DNA of 11,011 nt, from the NCBI GenBank assembly GCA_024654105.1, contig JANLID010000384.1:1-11011 (forward strand). The letters run 5' to 3'. The stretch comes from Gallionella sp. (GTDB lineage Bacteria; Pseudomonadota; Gammaproteobacteria; Burkholderiales; Gallionellaceae). The notes under the pieces are model-generated. The model did no database searches, had not been told where the DNA came from, and saw only the letters and a program-made list of their open reading frames with translations. This document shows, in pieces, positions 1 to 5,933 of this stretch (the stretch's first letter is position 1; the number at the start of each line of letters is the position of its first letter). The position numbers and the translations under genes are program-made.

Positions 1-110
1 TCTATCAGTTCCTTGCGACTGCGCCTGAAAATCAAATCCAACAGAATTCCAAGTTGGAAACCAGCTAAAATCACCCACCGATACCGCTGACGAAGCAAAG
101 TTTCTACGAC

Positions 111-179
111 CGTTCGGGCTGAGGTATCGAAGCCTCGTTGTTTCGTAGCCGTTCACCCTTCGATACCTCAGGACGAACG
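111..179. repeat. REP-like imperfect inverted repeat
   Basis: The left arm (111-132, beginning CGTTCGGGCTGAGG) and right arm (158-179, ending CCTCAGGACGAACG) are reverse complements over 22 bases with two adjacent mismatches. They are separated by a 25-base loop. The core GAGGTATCGAAG / CTTCGATACCTC is perfect. Structure and wording resemble the dispersed palindromes of many betaproteobacteria (the TTCGACAGGCTCAG type). It is non-coding and lies in the gene-free left flank. It could form a transcript hairpin, but no T-tract follows, so an intrinsic terminator is unlikely. Confidence 0.7.
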
Positions 180-182
180 TGC

Positions 183-330
183 TACTTAATTCGTGCCGGA
201 TCAATAGTTCCCGCGCCACGGCACCGACTCTTTGGCCCGCTTTCACCCAATTTACCGCCAGTTCCTTGGATACGGCCGTGCAGTTCTGCTTCGGAAGCCG
301 AAATTTCGGGGGAAGCTCACAACCCGGCGC
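183..330 (-). pseudogene. Possible IS3-type transposase orfA remnant
   Basis: On the minus strand one frame stays open from about position 340 to the window start but has no ATG. Its segment at 199-267 reads KELAVNWVKAGQRVGAVARE followed by LLI. This resembles the N-terminal helix-turn-helix of IS3/IS911-type OrfA proteins, which commonly have a pattern such as F(K)xEAVxLVxxxGxSVxxVAREL. The similarity ends near the inverted repeat at 111-179, so at most a short fragment remains. No second orf, terminal repeats or start codon can be seen. The call rests on one motif and could be chance. Confidence 0.28.
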
Positions 331-373
331 AAAGAAATATCACTTCTTCATGAATATTTTTTTCACTAGCTAT

Positions 374-402
374 ATATCAGTTTAATATCAATATGTTATA
401 AT
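374..402 (+). promoter_or_regulatory. Extended -10 promoter for the left operon
   Basis: Positions 394-402 read TGTTATAAT, a perfect -10 hexamer (TATAAT at 397-402) with the TGn extension, inside an AT-rich block at about 350-420. There is no good -35 at the 16-18 bp spacings, which an extended -10 tolerates. Two direct copies of ATATCA (374-379 and 385-390) start 11 bp apart, about one helical turn, exactly where a -35 would lie, so an activator or repressor may bind there. Transcription would start near 409, leaving about 200 nt before the gene at 613. Confidence 0.5.
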
Positions 403-456
403 GATACGAGAGGTATACTAGGAAGTTTTATTTCGAAAACAACAGTTTCTGCAATT

Positions 457-591
457 ATGGAACCCCAGTCAATTCATTGGCTTAGTTCTGGCACGCTTGT
501 TGCTAATATAAAGAAATTGAAGTCTGCATCTTGGTTCAAGTGGTCCGCCATGAGGTTTGGGCCTGCATGGGAGCTCGACCCGGATCAATAA
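457..591 (+). CDS. Possible 44-aa leader ORF
   Basis: An ATG at 457 opens a 44-codon frame that begins MEPQSIHWLSSGTLV, ends WELDPDQ, and stops with TAA at 589-591. It lies between the predicted promoter and the gene at 613, 21 bases upstream of it. The composition (four Trp, several Lys) is plausible for a protein, but no Shine-Dalgarno is visible before the ATG. The frame is open upstream to a stop at 367-369, so it could also be a remnant of a longer gene. I recognise no family. Confidence 0.25.
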   Translation: MEPQSIHWLSSGTLVANIKKLKSASWFKWSAMRFGPAWELDPDQ

Positions 592-612
592 ATCTTTTCT
601 TGAAAGAGCGCT

Positions 613-861
613 ATGTCAAACGATTTGTTATCTAGAGCAGGCCGCGTGGAAAGAAACAGCACAATCGGAATTATAGCGATATCGCTGGTCGCTTTGCTGG
701 TGGAATATATTGGTTTGATCGAATCGATCGCGAGGAGTACGGGTACGGGTGTCGGGCCGTTGATGTTCGTTTTTGCCGTTGTCTTGAATCTTGGGTTGGT
801 CTTGTACCAAGTTAAAGCAGGTAAAGCGATCAATAAATTGCGCAATCGACCCTATCTATAA
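613..861 (+). CDS. Small two-helix membrane protein, unknown family
   Basis: This 82-aa protein has two hydrophobic segments, about residues 17-38 (IGIIAISLVALLVEYIGLIE) and 47-66 (VGPLMFVFAVVLNLGLVLYQ). They are joined by a short polar Ser/Thr/Gly turn, and the C-terminus is basic (KAGKAINKLRNRP). A hairpin in the inner membrane with both ends in the cytoplasm fits the positive-inside rule. GAAAGAG lies about 5 bases before the ATG. The stop codon overlaps the AAGGA ribosome site of the next gene, 11 bases away, so the two are probably co-transcribed. The family and function are unknown. It may anchor or assist the soluble flavin proteins that follow. Confidence 0.7.
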   Translation: MSNDLLSRAGRVERNSTIGIIAISLVALLVEYIGLIESIARSTGTGVGPLMFVFAVVLNLGLVLYQVKAGKAINKLRNRPYL

Positions 862-872
862 AGGACACGGTA

Positions 873-1352
873 ATGAAGCTAACCGATGAAATGAAAAACG
901 TGCTGAGGATAGGCGGAGATCCTGCAATTGTTACTTACCTGACAACCTCGACAATTAGCGGGAAGTGCAATATTCATTTGCAACCCTACACGGACATATA
1001 TGGTGACGATTTCATTCTGATGCCGGATTTATTCGCCCAGAAAACAAAGGTCAACCTGAACGAGAACCGGGTAGGTCTTCTCACCATTGCTAATCCACGC
1101 AATGGTGCGACATGGGCGTTTCGCGGTCCATGTAATGTATTCCAATGGGGTCATCCTCCCAAGTTCAATTTTCATGGCCTAGCCGCCGGTGAAGTTCTTG
1201 AGAAGTGGGGCGACTGGAACTCACTCGAAAAACTGGATGTCGTTGATGAAGATATTCGGCCGAAGGCCATCTCCCAGCGGGGTGTGATCGTGATCAAGGC
1301 TGACGAGGTCTACGAATACCATGCTTCAGAGTCGGGCAAACAAATCCTTTGA
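873..1352 (+). CDS. FMN-binding split-barrel (PPOX-like) protein 1
   Basis: A 159-aa soluble protein of the pyridoxamine-5'-phosphate-oxidase-like split-barrel superfamily. These usually bind FMN, F420 or haem at a homodimer interface and act as small oxidoreductases. Family-like features are the N-terminal strand pattern (IVTYLTTST...GKCNIH), the KTKVNLNEN block near residues 57-65 followed by VGLLTIANP, then WAFRGPC (81-87), and a closing strand QRGVIVIKADEVYEY. The AAGGA Shine-Dalgarno is 7 bases before the ATG. The next gene is a full-length paralog starting 18 bases downstream. The substrate cannot be read from sequence. True PNPO is longer and has a C-terminal dimerisation region not seen here, so pdxH is unlikely. 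Confidence 0.78.
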   Translation: MKLTDEMKNVLRIGGDPAIVTYLTTSTISGKCNIHLQPYTDIYGDDFILMPDLFAQKTKVNLNENRVGLLTIANPRNGATWAFRGPCNVFQWGHPPKFNFHGLAAGEVLEKWGDWNSLEKLDVVDEDIRPKAISQRGVIVIKADEVYEYHASESGKQIL

Positions 1353-1370
1353 TTGGGGGGGAAAGACGTC

Positions 1371-1850
1371 ATGAAAATGAATGAAGAGATGCTCAATGCA
1401 CTTCAAAGTGTAGGATCCGGAGGGGTCGTTGTCCACTTGACTACCTGCAGTGCAGATGGTGTTTCCAACGTGGTTGGCGAACGGTTCGTTGCATCGTACG
1501 GCGATGAACACATTGTTATCGCCGACATGTTCGCCCAAAAAACGAAGGTTAACCTAAACGAAAATCCCGTGGGCATTATCACGGTGGCGCACCCGACAAA
1601 GGCGCGCTACTGGGCCTTCCGCGGGCCCTGTACCATCATCATGTGGGGAGAGGACGATGATTACGATTTCCATGGTGTCAAGGCTGGCGAAGTATTGCGT
1701 GAATGGGGAGATTGGGCGACCAAGGAACCACCCTCTGAGGTGCCCCCTGATATTCGTCCACCGGCTCTTTGTCAAAGAGGGGTAATCACACTGAAAGTCG
1801 ATGACGCTTACAGTTGGTTTCCCAACGAGTCGGGCAAAAAGATTCTTTAA
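1371..1850 (+). CDS. FMN-binding split-barrel (PPOX-like) protein 2, tandem paralog
   Basis: A second split-barrel protein, also exactly 159 aa. It aligns with its upstream neighbour without gaps, with about 77 identical positions by hand count. Strictly shared blocks are FAQKTKVNLNEN, WAFRGPC, FHG, AGEVL, WGDW, DIRP, QRGVI and ESGK-IL, likely the cofactor pocket and dimer core. The frame extends upstream to a TTG at 1353, but the ATG at 1371 is preferred: it follows a purine-rich GGGGGGGAAAG site, and MKMNEEM then matches MKLTDEM of the paralog. An ATG at 1377 is a weaker alternative. Acidic EDDDYD replaces HPPKFN in one loop, which suggests a diverged surface or partner. The pair may form a heterodimer or homodimers with separate roles. 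Confidence 0.78.
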   Translation: MKMNEEMLNALQSVGSGGVVVHLTTCSADGVSNVVGERFVASYGDEHIVIADMFAQKTKVNLNENPVGIITVAHPTKARYWAFRGPCTIIMWGEDDDYDFHGVKAGEVLREWGDWATKEPPSEVPPDIRPPALCQRGVITLKVDDAYSWFPNESGKKIL

Positions 1851-1877
1851 CAAAATACAACGATAGGGGGAAAGTAA

Positions 1878-2288
1878 ATGTCCACGCTAACACCGAGAAT
1901 GATGAACTGGCTGGCACGTTTCGGCGCGCACATCGCTACGGCATCCAAGTCCGGCTATCCGACCACGATCGTGGTGGAGAGCGCGACCATCGAGGAAGGA
2001 AAATACGTTACATATCAACTTACCGATGCGCAAAGAGATCAAATCGCGGCCAATATAGCGGAAAATCCATACGTCGCCCAGGCGCCGCATGCGATTGCCG
2101 CAATTCGAGCTGCCTATCAGTTCAAAGGCTCGGCGACACTTGAAGGAAACTCCCTCAAGGTTGAGATCAAGGAAATCTACTGCACCAAGCCTGGGCCAGA
2201 AGCCGCGCTCAGGCTGGATGTACTCGGCATGGATCAGGTAATCAAGTTCGAGGAAAGTCGCTGGAGAGATGTTGGTCCGCCAAAGTAG
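1878..2288 (+). CDS. Third, shorter FMN-binding split-barrel-like protein
   Basis: A 136-aa protein of the same general fold but clearly diverged. The region ATASKSGYPTTIVVESATIEEGKY fits the first strands of PPOX-like proteins. QRDQIAANIAENPYVA occupies the place of the KTKVNLNENPVG block, and QFKGSATLEG matches the later FRGPC-like strand (the family's 'F-x-G-x-A'). It lacks the AGEVL and WGDW insert of the two 159-aa paralogs, which explains the shorter length. GGGGGAAAG precedes the ATG at 7 bases. It lies 27 bases after paralog 2, so it is the same transcript. Role unknown; it could be a flavin carrier or reductase partner. The fold call is less certain than for the first two. Confidence 0.62.
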   Translation: MSTLTPRMMNWLARFGAHIATASKSGYPTTIVVESATIEEGKYVTYQLTDAQRDQIAANIAENPYVAQAPHAIAAIRAAYQFKGSATLEGNSLKVEIKEIYCTKPGPEAALRLDVLGMDQVIKFEESRWRDVGPPK

Positions 2289-2341
2289 GCTGTCCATAAA
2301 GTGTCTACACCCTGAAATCTGAACGCGAACGGAGTCGAACA

Positions 2342-3028
2342 ATGGCCATATTGGAAAAGAAACAGATATCTGGTTTCATCAGCCCGAGGTGGATGAAACC
2401 CAGATGCGTCCGGTACTGGGAAATTGGTGCCATACCCGCCATATTGGGCCTGTGGATGCCAGATTTTGTTGGGCAGTACGCGCTAAAAATGGCCGGCAAC
2501 GATAACTACGCATTCCCTCCGCTTCTAACCTATGTCGGAGCTATCTTCCTATTCGCGGCGTGTGCTCATGCAATTGAAAATATGGGCACTCACTATAAGC
2601 TGGTGATGGTCGCTGGATGGAGCGCGATCACCTTGGCTGTCCTCAGTGTACTGATTCACTGGGCGCTGAAACCCGGTGATTATGAGTTGTTCGCAGGTCT
2701 GGTTCTCTGCATCGGACTGTGCGCCTATGCAGCGACGATGATGTTTTATTTTACGATTTCCAAGGCAGCTGAGATCGGGATGGAAACCCGGATGGAGAAT
2801 ACTCGCAAGGCCGTCATGATTCTGAGCCACGCTGCCCTTGCGGTTGGAGCTCTATCAGTCGTTGCTGCCTACCTGGAGTCGTCGCTCTGGATTCCCCTGT
2901 TGCGCGCGGCTGTCGTTCTGTTCAGCATCGCCTGGATCAGTTGTCGCATAGGCGTCTATTTTTTCAAGGAAGACAAATCCATAGGGGTCACTTTTGTCAA
3001 GCCACCCGATGAGCAGTTCTGGATCTAG
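2342..3028 (+). CDS. Six-helix membrane protein, unknown family
   Basis: A 228-aa protein with six predicted membrane helices at about residues 25-43, 57-77, 86-106, 114-136, 154-176 and 180-202. The N-terminus is basic and cytoplasmic-looking (EKKQISGFISPRWMKPR). A charged loop near 137-153 (SKAAEIGMETRMENTRK) separates helices 4 and 5. His occurs in or next to several helices (ACAHAIE, VLIHWAL, ILSHAAL), so haem or quinone binding is conceivable, but I recognise no known cytochrome b, NrfD or DMSO-reductase anchor signature. GGAG sits 7 bases before the ATG. It lies between the flavin proteins and the ferredoxin fusion, which fits a membrane anchor or electron-transfer subunit. That role is inferred from context. 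Confidence 0.68.
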   Translation: MAILEKKQISGFISPRWMKPRCVRYWEIGAIPAILGLWMPDFVGQYALKMAGNDNYAFPPLLTYVGAIFLFAACAHAIENMGTHYKLVMVAGWSAITLAVLSVLIHWALKPGDYELFAGLVLCIGLCAYAATMMFYFTISKAAEIGMETRMENTRKAVMILSHAALAVGALSVVAAYLESSLWIPLLRAAVVLFSIAWISCRIGVYFFKEDKSIGVTFVKPPDEQFWI

Positions 3029-3107
3029 CCGGGGAATGTTGAACAGGACCAAGTGGCGATGATTAGCCCTATCTCAGTGTGATGAAGAGAGGATTCCCGG
3101 AGGCATT

Positions 3108-3923
3108 ATGACCGATGCAGCAAGTTTGGCCAGCCATGACCCAGTCGTCAAGCGCCTGCCCGTGGTTAAACGACAGGATTCGCTCCCATGGATGATTCCC
3201 GAGTATTGCGAGGCGTGCGCTGACTGTGTGAGCGCCTGCCCTGTGTTCGGGCTGGAAATGTGGGAAACCGAGGATTCGGATTACAGTATTCCTTGGCTCG
3301 CCAACCCGGATGTCTGCATTGGCTGCGCCAAGTGCGAGGAGGTCTGCACGTGGGGTGCGATCAGCATGACCTCCTTTGTGGCGGGCGCGCGCGAGCGGTT
3401 GTTCACGAAGAGACCTTATCGCCTCTCAAAAGAACTGGCAAGCCGAGAATACTGCCTGCACAGCAATGTGAATGAAAAAGTGGTTGTCGTCGCCTGCATC
3501 GACTGCGAGCTGTCATTGGATGGAGTACTAAGAGAAAAGCGTGACAATTGCTACGTCCTCCGCAATGCCGGCAACATGATCTCGGATTGCGTGATCAGGT
3601 CGTTGGTGCTGGCAATTGACGTACTCGGCGCGAAAGAGATAATATTGATCGGTCATAGCAAGTGTGAGTTACGACACACCAAGACGAAGGAGTTGCGTGA
3701 GGTGTTGGCGAGTAGGGTTGGCGATAAGTCGCTCAATGTGCTCGGCAAACCATTTAACAAATGGCTGCAGATCGCTGTCGACCCGGTCTTCCATTTGAAG
3801 GCCCAAGAAGAAATGCTCAGGAAATCTGAACTAATTCCTGGTGGGATTAAGATCACGGGGCTGATTTACGATGAGTACAATGAAAAATTAGTGCGTGTTT
3901 TTGGTCCGGAAAGCCATCCCTGA
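3108..3923 (+). CDS. 2[4Fe-4S] ferredoxin fused to beta-carbonic-anhydrase-like domain
   Basis: This 271-aa protein has two domains. Residues 34-45 (CEACADCVSACP) and 70-80 (CIGCAKCEEVC) are two CxxCxxCxxxC motifs, hence two [4Fe-4S] clusters. Residues about 124-262 resemble a beta-carbonic anhydrase: the zinc ligands would be Cys130, His183 and Cys186 (GHSKC), with RNAGN at 152-156, RSLVLAIDVLG at 164-174, and a late GLIYDEYNEKLVRVF strand. Canonical enzymes have CxDxR, where the Asp-Arg pair activates the zinc water. Here it is CIDCE, so Asp132 is kept but Arg is replaced by Glu134 and an extra Cys133 appears. Ordinary CO2 hydration is therefore doubtful. Beta-CA relatives include COS and CS2 hydrolases, but nothing here proves that substrate. 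GGAGG precedes the ATG by 4 bases. No signal peptide, so cytoplasmic. Confidence 0.85.
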   Translation: MTDAASLASHDPVVKRLPVVKRQDSLPWMIPEYCEACADCVSACPVFGLEMWETEDSDYSIPWLANPDVCIGCAKCEEVCTWGAISMTSFVAGARERLFTKRPYRLSKELASREYCLHSNVNEKVVVVACIDCELSLDGVLREKRDNCYVLRNAGNMISDCVIRSLVLAIDVLGAKEIILIGHSKCELRHTKTKELREVLASRVGDKSLNVLGKPFNKWLQIAVDPVFHLKAQEEMLRKSELIPGGIKITGLIYDEYNEKLVRVFGPESHP

Positions 3924-4007
3924 TCCGATGATGTACTGCTTGCTCAGCAGAGCTATTCTGGTACGGTGAAACGCATTTGCAATGCGCATACAAACGGAGA
4001 TGACGCT

Positions 4008-4877
4008 GTGATAGATAATCTGGAAGTGGTCAAGGCCAAATTAACCATATTGGTTGACAACTCGATCATGGAACTGATTCCAGATAGTGATATGGTGAAG
4101 CGGAGATCGGGGCCAAATATGAGCTTCCTTGCCGAACACGGTTTTTCTGCTTTGATCGAAACTGAAGATGAAAAAGTCCTGATCGATACCGGCGCAACGG
4201 GGATTGCCCTTGAGCACAACCTGAAACTACTCGGTATCACGATGGACGATATCGACGTGGTTGTCTTCTCGCACGGCCACAGTGACCATACTGGTGGAAT
4301 CGGTAAAGTGACGGGAAGAATTGTTGCGCACCCAGACTCGTTCCTGCAACGCTACCTCGCACCGAATGAGAAAACCAGCTACGAGCTAACCGCCCCAGCA
4401 CCTGATCCGGACAAACACCAGATTGAGTTCCACAGGGGAGCCACCAAGCTGGCGAAGGGGATCATCTCCACCGGCGAAGTTGAGCGTATTCATGCTTGGG
4501 AGGAACTATCCATTTTCAAGATCATGAAGAATGAGAAACTGGAGAATGACCGGGTTCTTGATGACCAAGGAATCGTCATCAATACGGCGAAAGGTTTGGT
4601 CGTGATCCAGGGGTGCAGCCACGCAGGAATCATCAACACGATTGAGGCGGCGAAATCACTTACCGGTATCGATGAGGTTTAGTGTGTGATAGGAGGTTTC
4701 CACCTCATTGGTCCGGCTGAGAAAAAAATTGGGAGGACGATAGAGGAGTTCAAGCGGCTGGGGGTACGAAAAATTATTCCTATTCACTGTACAGGCTTTG
4801 AGGGAATCAAGCAGATTTCTTCCCAGATGCCGCAGAGCTTTGAATACTGCACGGTTGGATGTGAGATCAACTTCTGA
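4008..4877 (+). pseudogene. DHPS-like metallo-beta-lactamase-fold gene with in-frame amber
   Basis: A 289-codon frame of the metallo-beta-lactamase fold, most like the DHPS-like branch (relatives of dihydropterin-aminobenzene-phosphate synthase). It has SHGHSDHTGG at residues 88-97 (HxHxDH metal motif), GCSHAGIIN at 202-210, GGFHL at 229-233 and IHCTG near 259-263, whose His is expected to be a late metal ligand. Codon 225 is TAG (4680-4682), where relatives usually have Tyr before A/C-V-x-GGFHL. One base change from TAT or TAC explains it. Termination there gives 224 aa lacking the last conserved His residues, probably inactive. The start is taken as GTG 4008 because GGAGA lies 7 bases upstream; GTG 3966 in the same frame has none. 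It follows the ferredoxin fusion by 84 bases. Confidence 0.8.
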
Positions 4878-5257
4878 GTAGGGTATGCCACCACAACGAC
4901 CGTGGAAAACGTTGACGCTGCACCGCCGCCTGAGCAACGAAAATATCACCATCGCATAACGAATGGCGGCTTTCAATTTTTCAGGGGATCCGGCGAATGA
5001 CCGCTCCCATTTCTTGCCACCGGCGGCTGGACACCGAGCTGCCTGATGCAGTTAGCATACCCTCCATCTGCAATGGATTTTCAAGACCGGTCACCCGCAA
5101 AACCTCGTGCGCCACGCGGCTGCGCGCTTGGCCCTGACCGACGTCTGCATTGCGCCTAGATAATATTAAGAACATAATAAATTGTTTCAGACGATGTCAT
5201 GCTGAAAGCGAATGCCGTTGTCGTGGGTGAGTTCAATTTTATTTTTTGGGGTGTATG
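4878..5257. other. Gene-free spacer between the two operons
   Basis: No frame here is convincing as an intact gene. The first part (4885-5160) has coding-like base composition with short plus-strand stretches broken by stops, for example HLQWIFKTGHPQNLVRHAAA around 5068-5127, so it may be a decayed gene I cannot name. The last 100 bases are AT-rich (TAATATTAAGAACATAATAAATTG near 5161-5184 is its densest part) and probably contain the promoter of the DsrE operon. GATAAT at 5159-5164 is a possible -10, but no good -35 pairs with it. No clear terminator hairpin follows the metallo-hydrolase gene. Confidence 0.4.
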
Positions 5258-5650
5258 ATGTCAGCCAGCAAGATTTGCGTTGTGGTAGTGTCAGGTTCTC
5301 TTGAGCGTTTGCAGATGGCGGCGATGGTTGCCTCAGTTGGCGCAGTGAGCGGTCAAGAGGTGATTGTTTTTCTTTCGATGAATGCCTTGCCTTACTTTGT
5401 CAAAGGCAATACTTCGAAAGCGCCGCATGAGGGCGATATGGGCAAGTTGATGGCGGGCAAGAAGGTGCCCGAGTTCAAGACCCTGTTCGAGCAGGCGGTT
5501 GAGCTTGGCGATGCCAAGATTTTCCCGTGCTCCATGGCGATGGATGTACTCGGTATCGAACAGGATGGACTGGAAGGCTATCTAGGAAAGGCGACTGGGC
5601 TGACCAAATTTCTTCACGATGCGCAGGACGGTCAGGTTTGGACTTTTTGA
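5258..5650 (+). CDS. DsrE-family sulfur-transfer protein
   Basis: A 130-aa cytoplasmic protein of the DsrE/DsrF-like family, which binds sulfane sulfur as a persulfide on a conserved Cys and hands it to TusA-type carriers. It shows the first strand KICVVVVSG, an alpha/beta pattern with VIVFLSMNALP, and the signature PCSMAMDVLGI with Cys91 as the likely persulfide site. The length fits DsrE2-like 'peroxiredoxin family' members, though the N-terminal membrane helix of some DsrE2 proteins is absent. The ATG at 5258 is preferred because GGGG at 5248-5251 lies 6 bases upstream; ATG 5255 is possible. The frame's TTG at 5246 is unlikely. It leads a four-gene operon and sits 17 bases before tusA. Confidence 0.82.
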   Translation: MSASKICVVVVSGSLERLQMAAMVASVGAVSGQEVIVFLSMNALPYFVKGNTSKAPHEGDMGKLMAGKKVPEFKTLFEQAVELGDAKIFPCSMAMDVLGIEQDGLEGYLGKATGLTKFLHDAQDGQVWTF

Positions 5651-5667
5651 TAGTTGGAGAATACAAG

Positions 5668-5898
5668 ATGACGGAGAAGAAAATTGTTGATGGACGCGGA
5701 AGCTTTTGTCCTGGCCCGCTGATGGAACTGATTGTGGCACTGAAGTCGTCCCAGATTGGCGATGTGCTGGAGGTGTTGTCAACTGACAAGGGTTCTGCGG
5801 ACGATATTCCGGAGTGGCTTCGCAAGGTAGGCCACGAATACATTTCGACGACTGAATCGAATGGAGAGTGGCATATCACGATACGAAAGACGAAGTAG
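5668..5898 (+). CDS. tusA: Sulfur carrier protein TusA
   Basis: A 76-aa TusA/SirA-like protein that carries sulfur as a Cys persulfide between donors and oxidising or biosynthetic enzymes. It starts MTEKKIVDGRGSFCPGPLME, with the family CPxP motif as CPGP (Cys14). The ferredoxin-like beta-alpha-beta order is visible (LMELIVALKSSQIGDVLEVLS; then the strand EWHITIRKTK). GSADDIPEWLRKVGHEY is the usual second helix region. The frame extends upstream, but the start is the ATG at 5668: GGAG lies 8 bases before it, and the residues before it do not look like the family. Its position between dsrE and an SQR-like gene points to dissimilatory sulfur transfer rather than tRNA thiolation alone. Confidence 0.9.
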   Translation: MTEKKIVDGRGSFCPGPLMELIVALKSSQIGDVLEVLSTDKGSADDIPEWLRKVGHEYISTTESNGEWHITIRKTK

Positions 5899-5933
5899 GG
5901 AACTTTGTAGCAATAACTAACAGGGAGGGAAAT

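Noticed and set aside
1887..2342. 151-codon minus-strand frame
   Set aside because: It overlaps the third split-barrel gene in antisense and has no family features.
3966..4007. Upstream GTG start at 3966 for the MBL gene
   Set aside because: No Shine-Dalgarno precedes it, while GTG 4008 has GGAGA at 7 bases, and the added residues do not look conserved.
4680..4682. TAG as a pyrrolysine or other recoded codon
   Set aside because: The usual residue here is Tyr, pyrrolysine is not expected in this lineage, and no recoding structure is evident. A mutation or error is simpler.
4686..4877. Separate 63-aa gene starting at GTG 4686
   Set aside because: No ribosome site precedes it, and its sequence is the C-terminal part of the MBL protein in the same frame as the upstream part.
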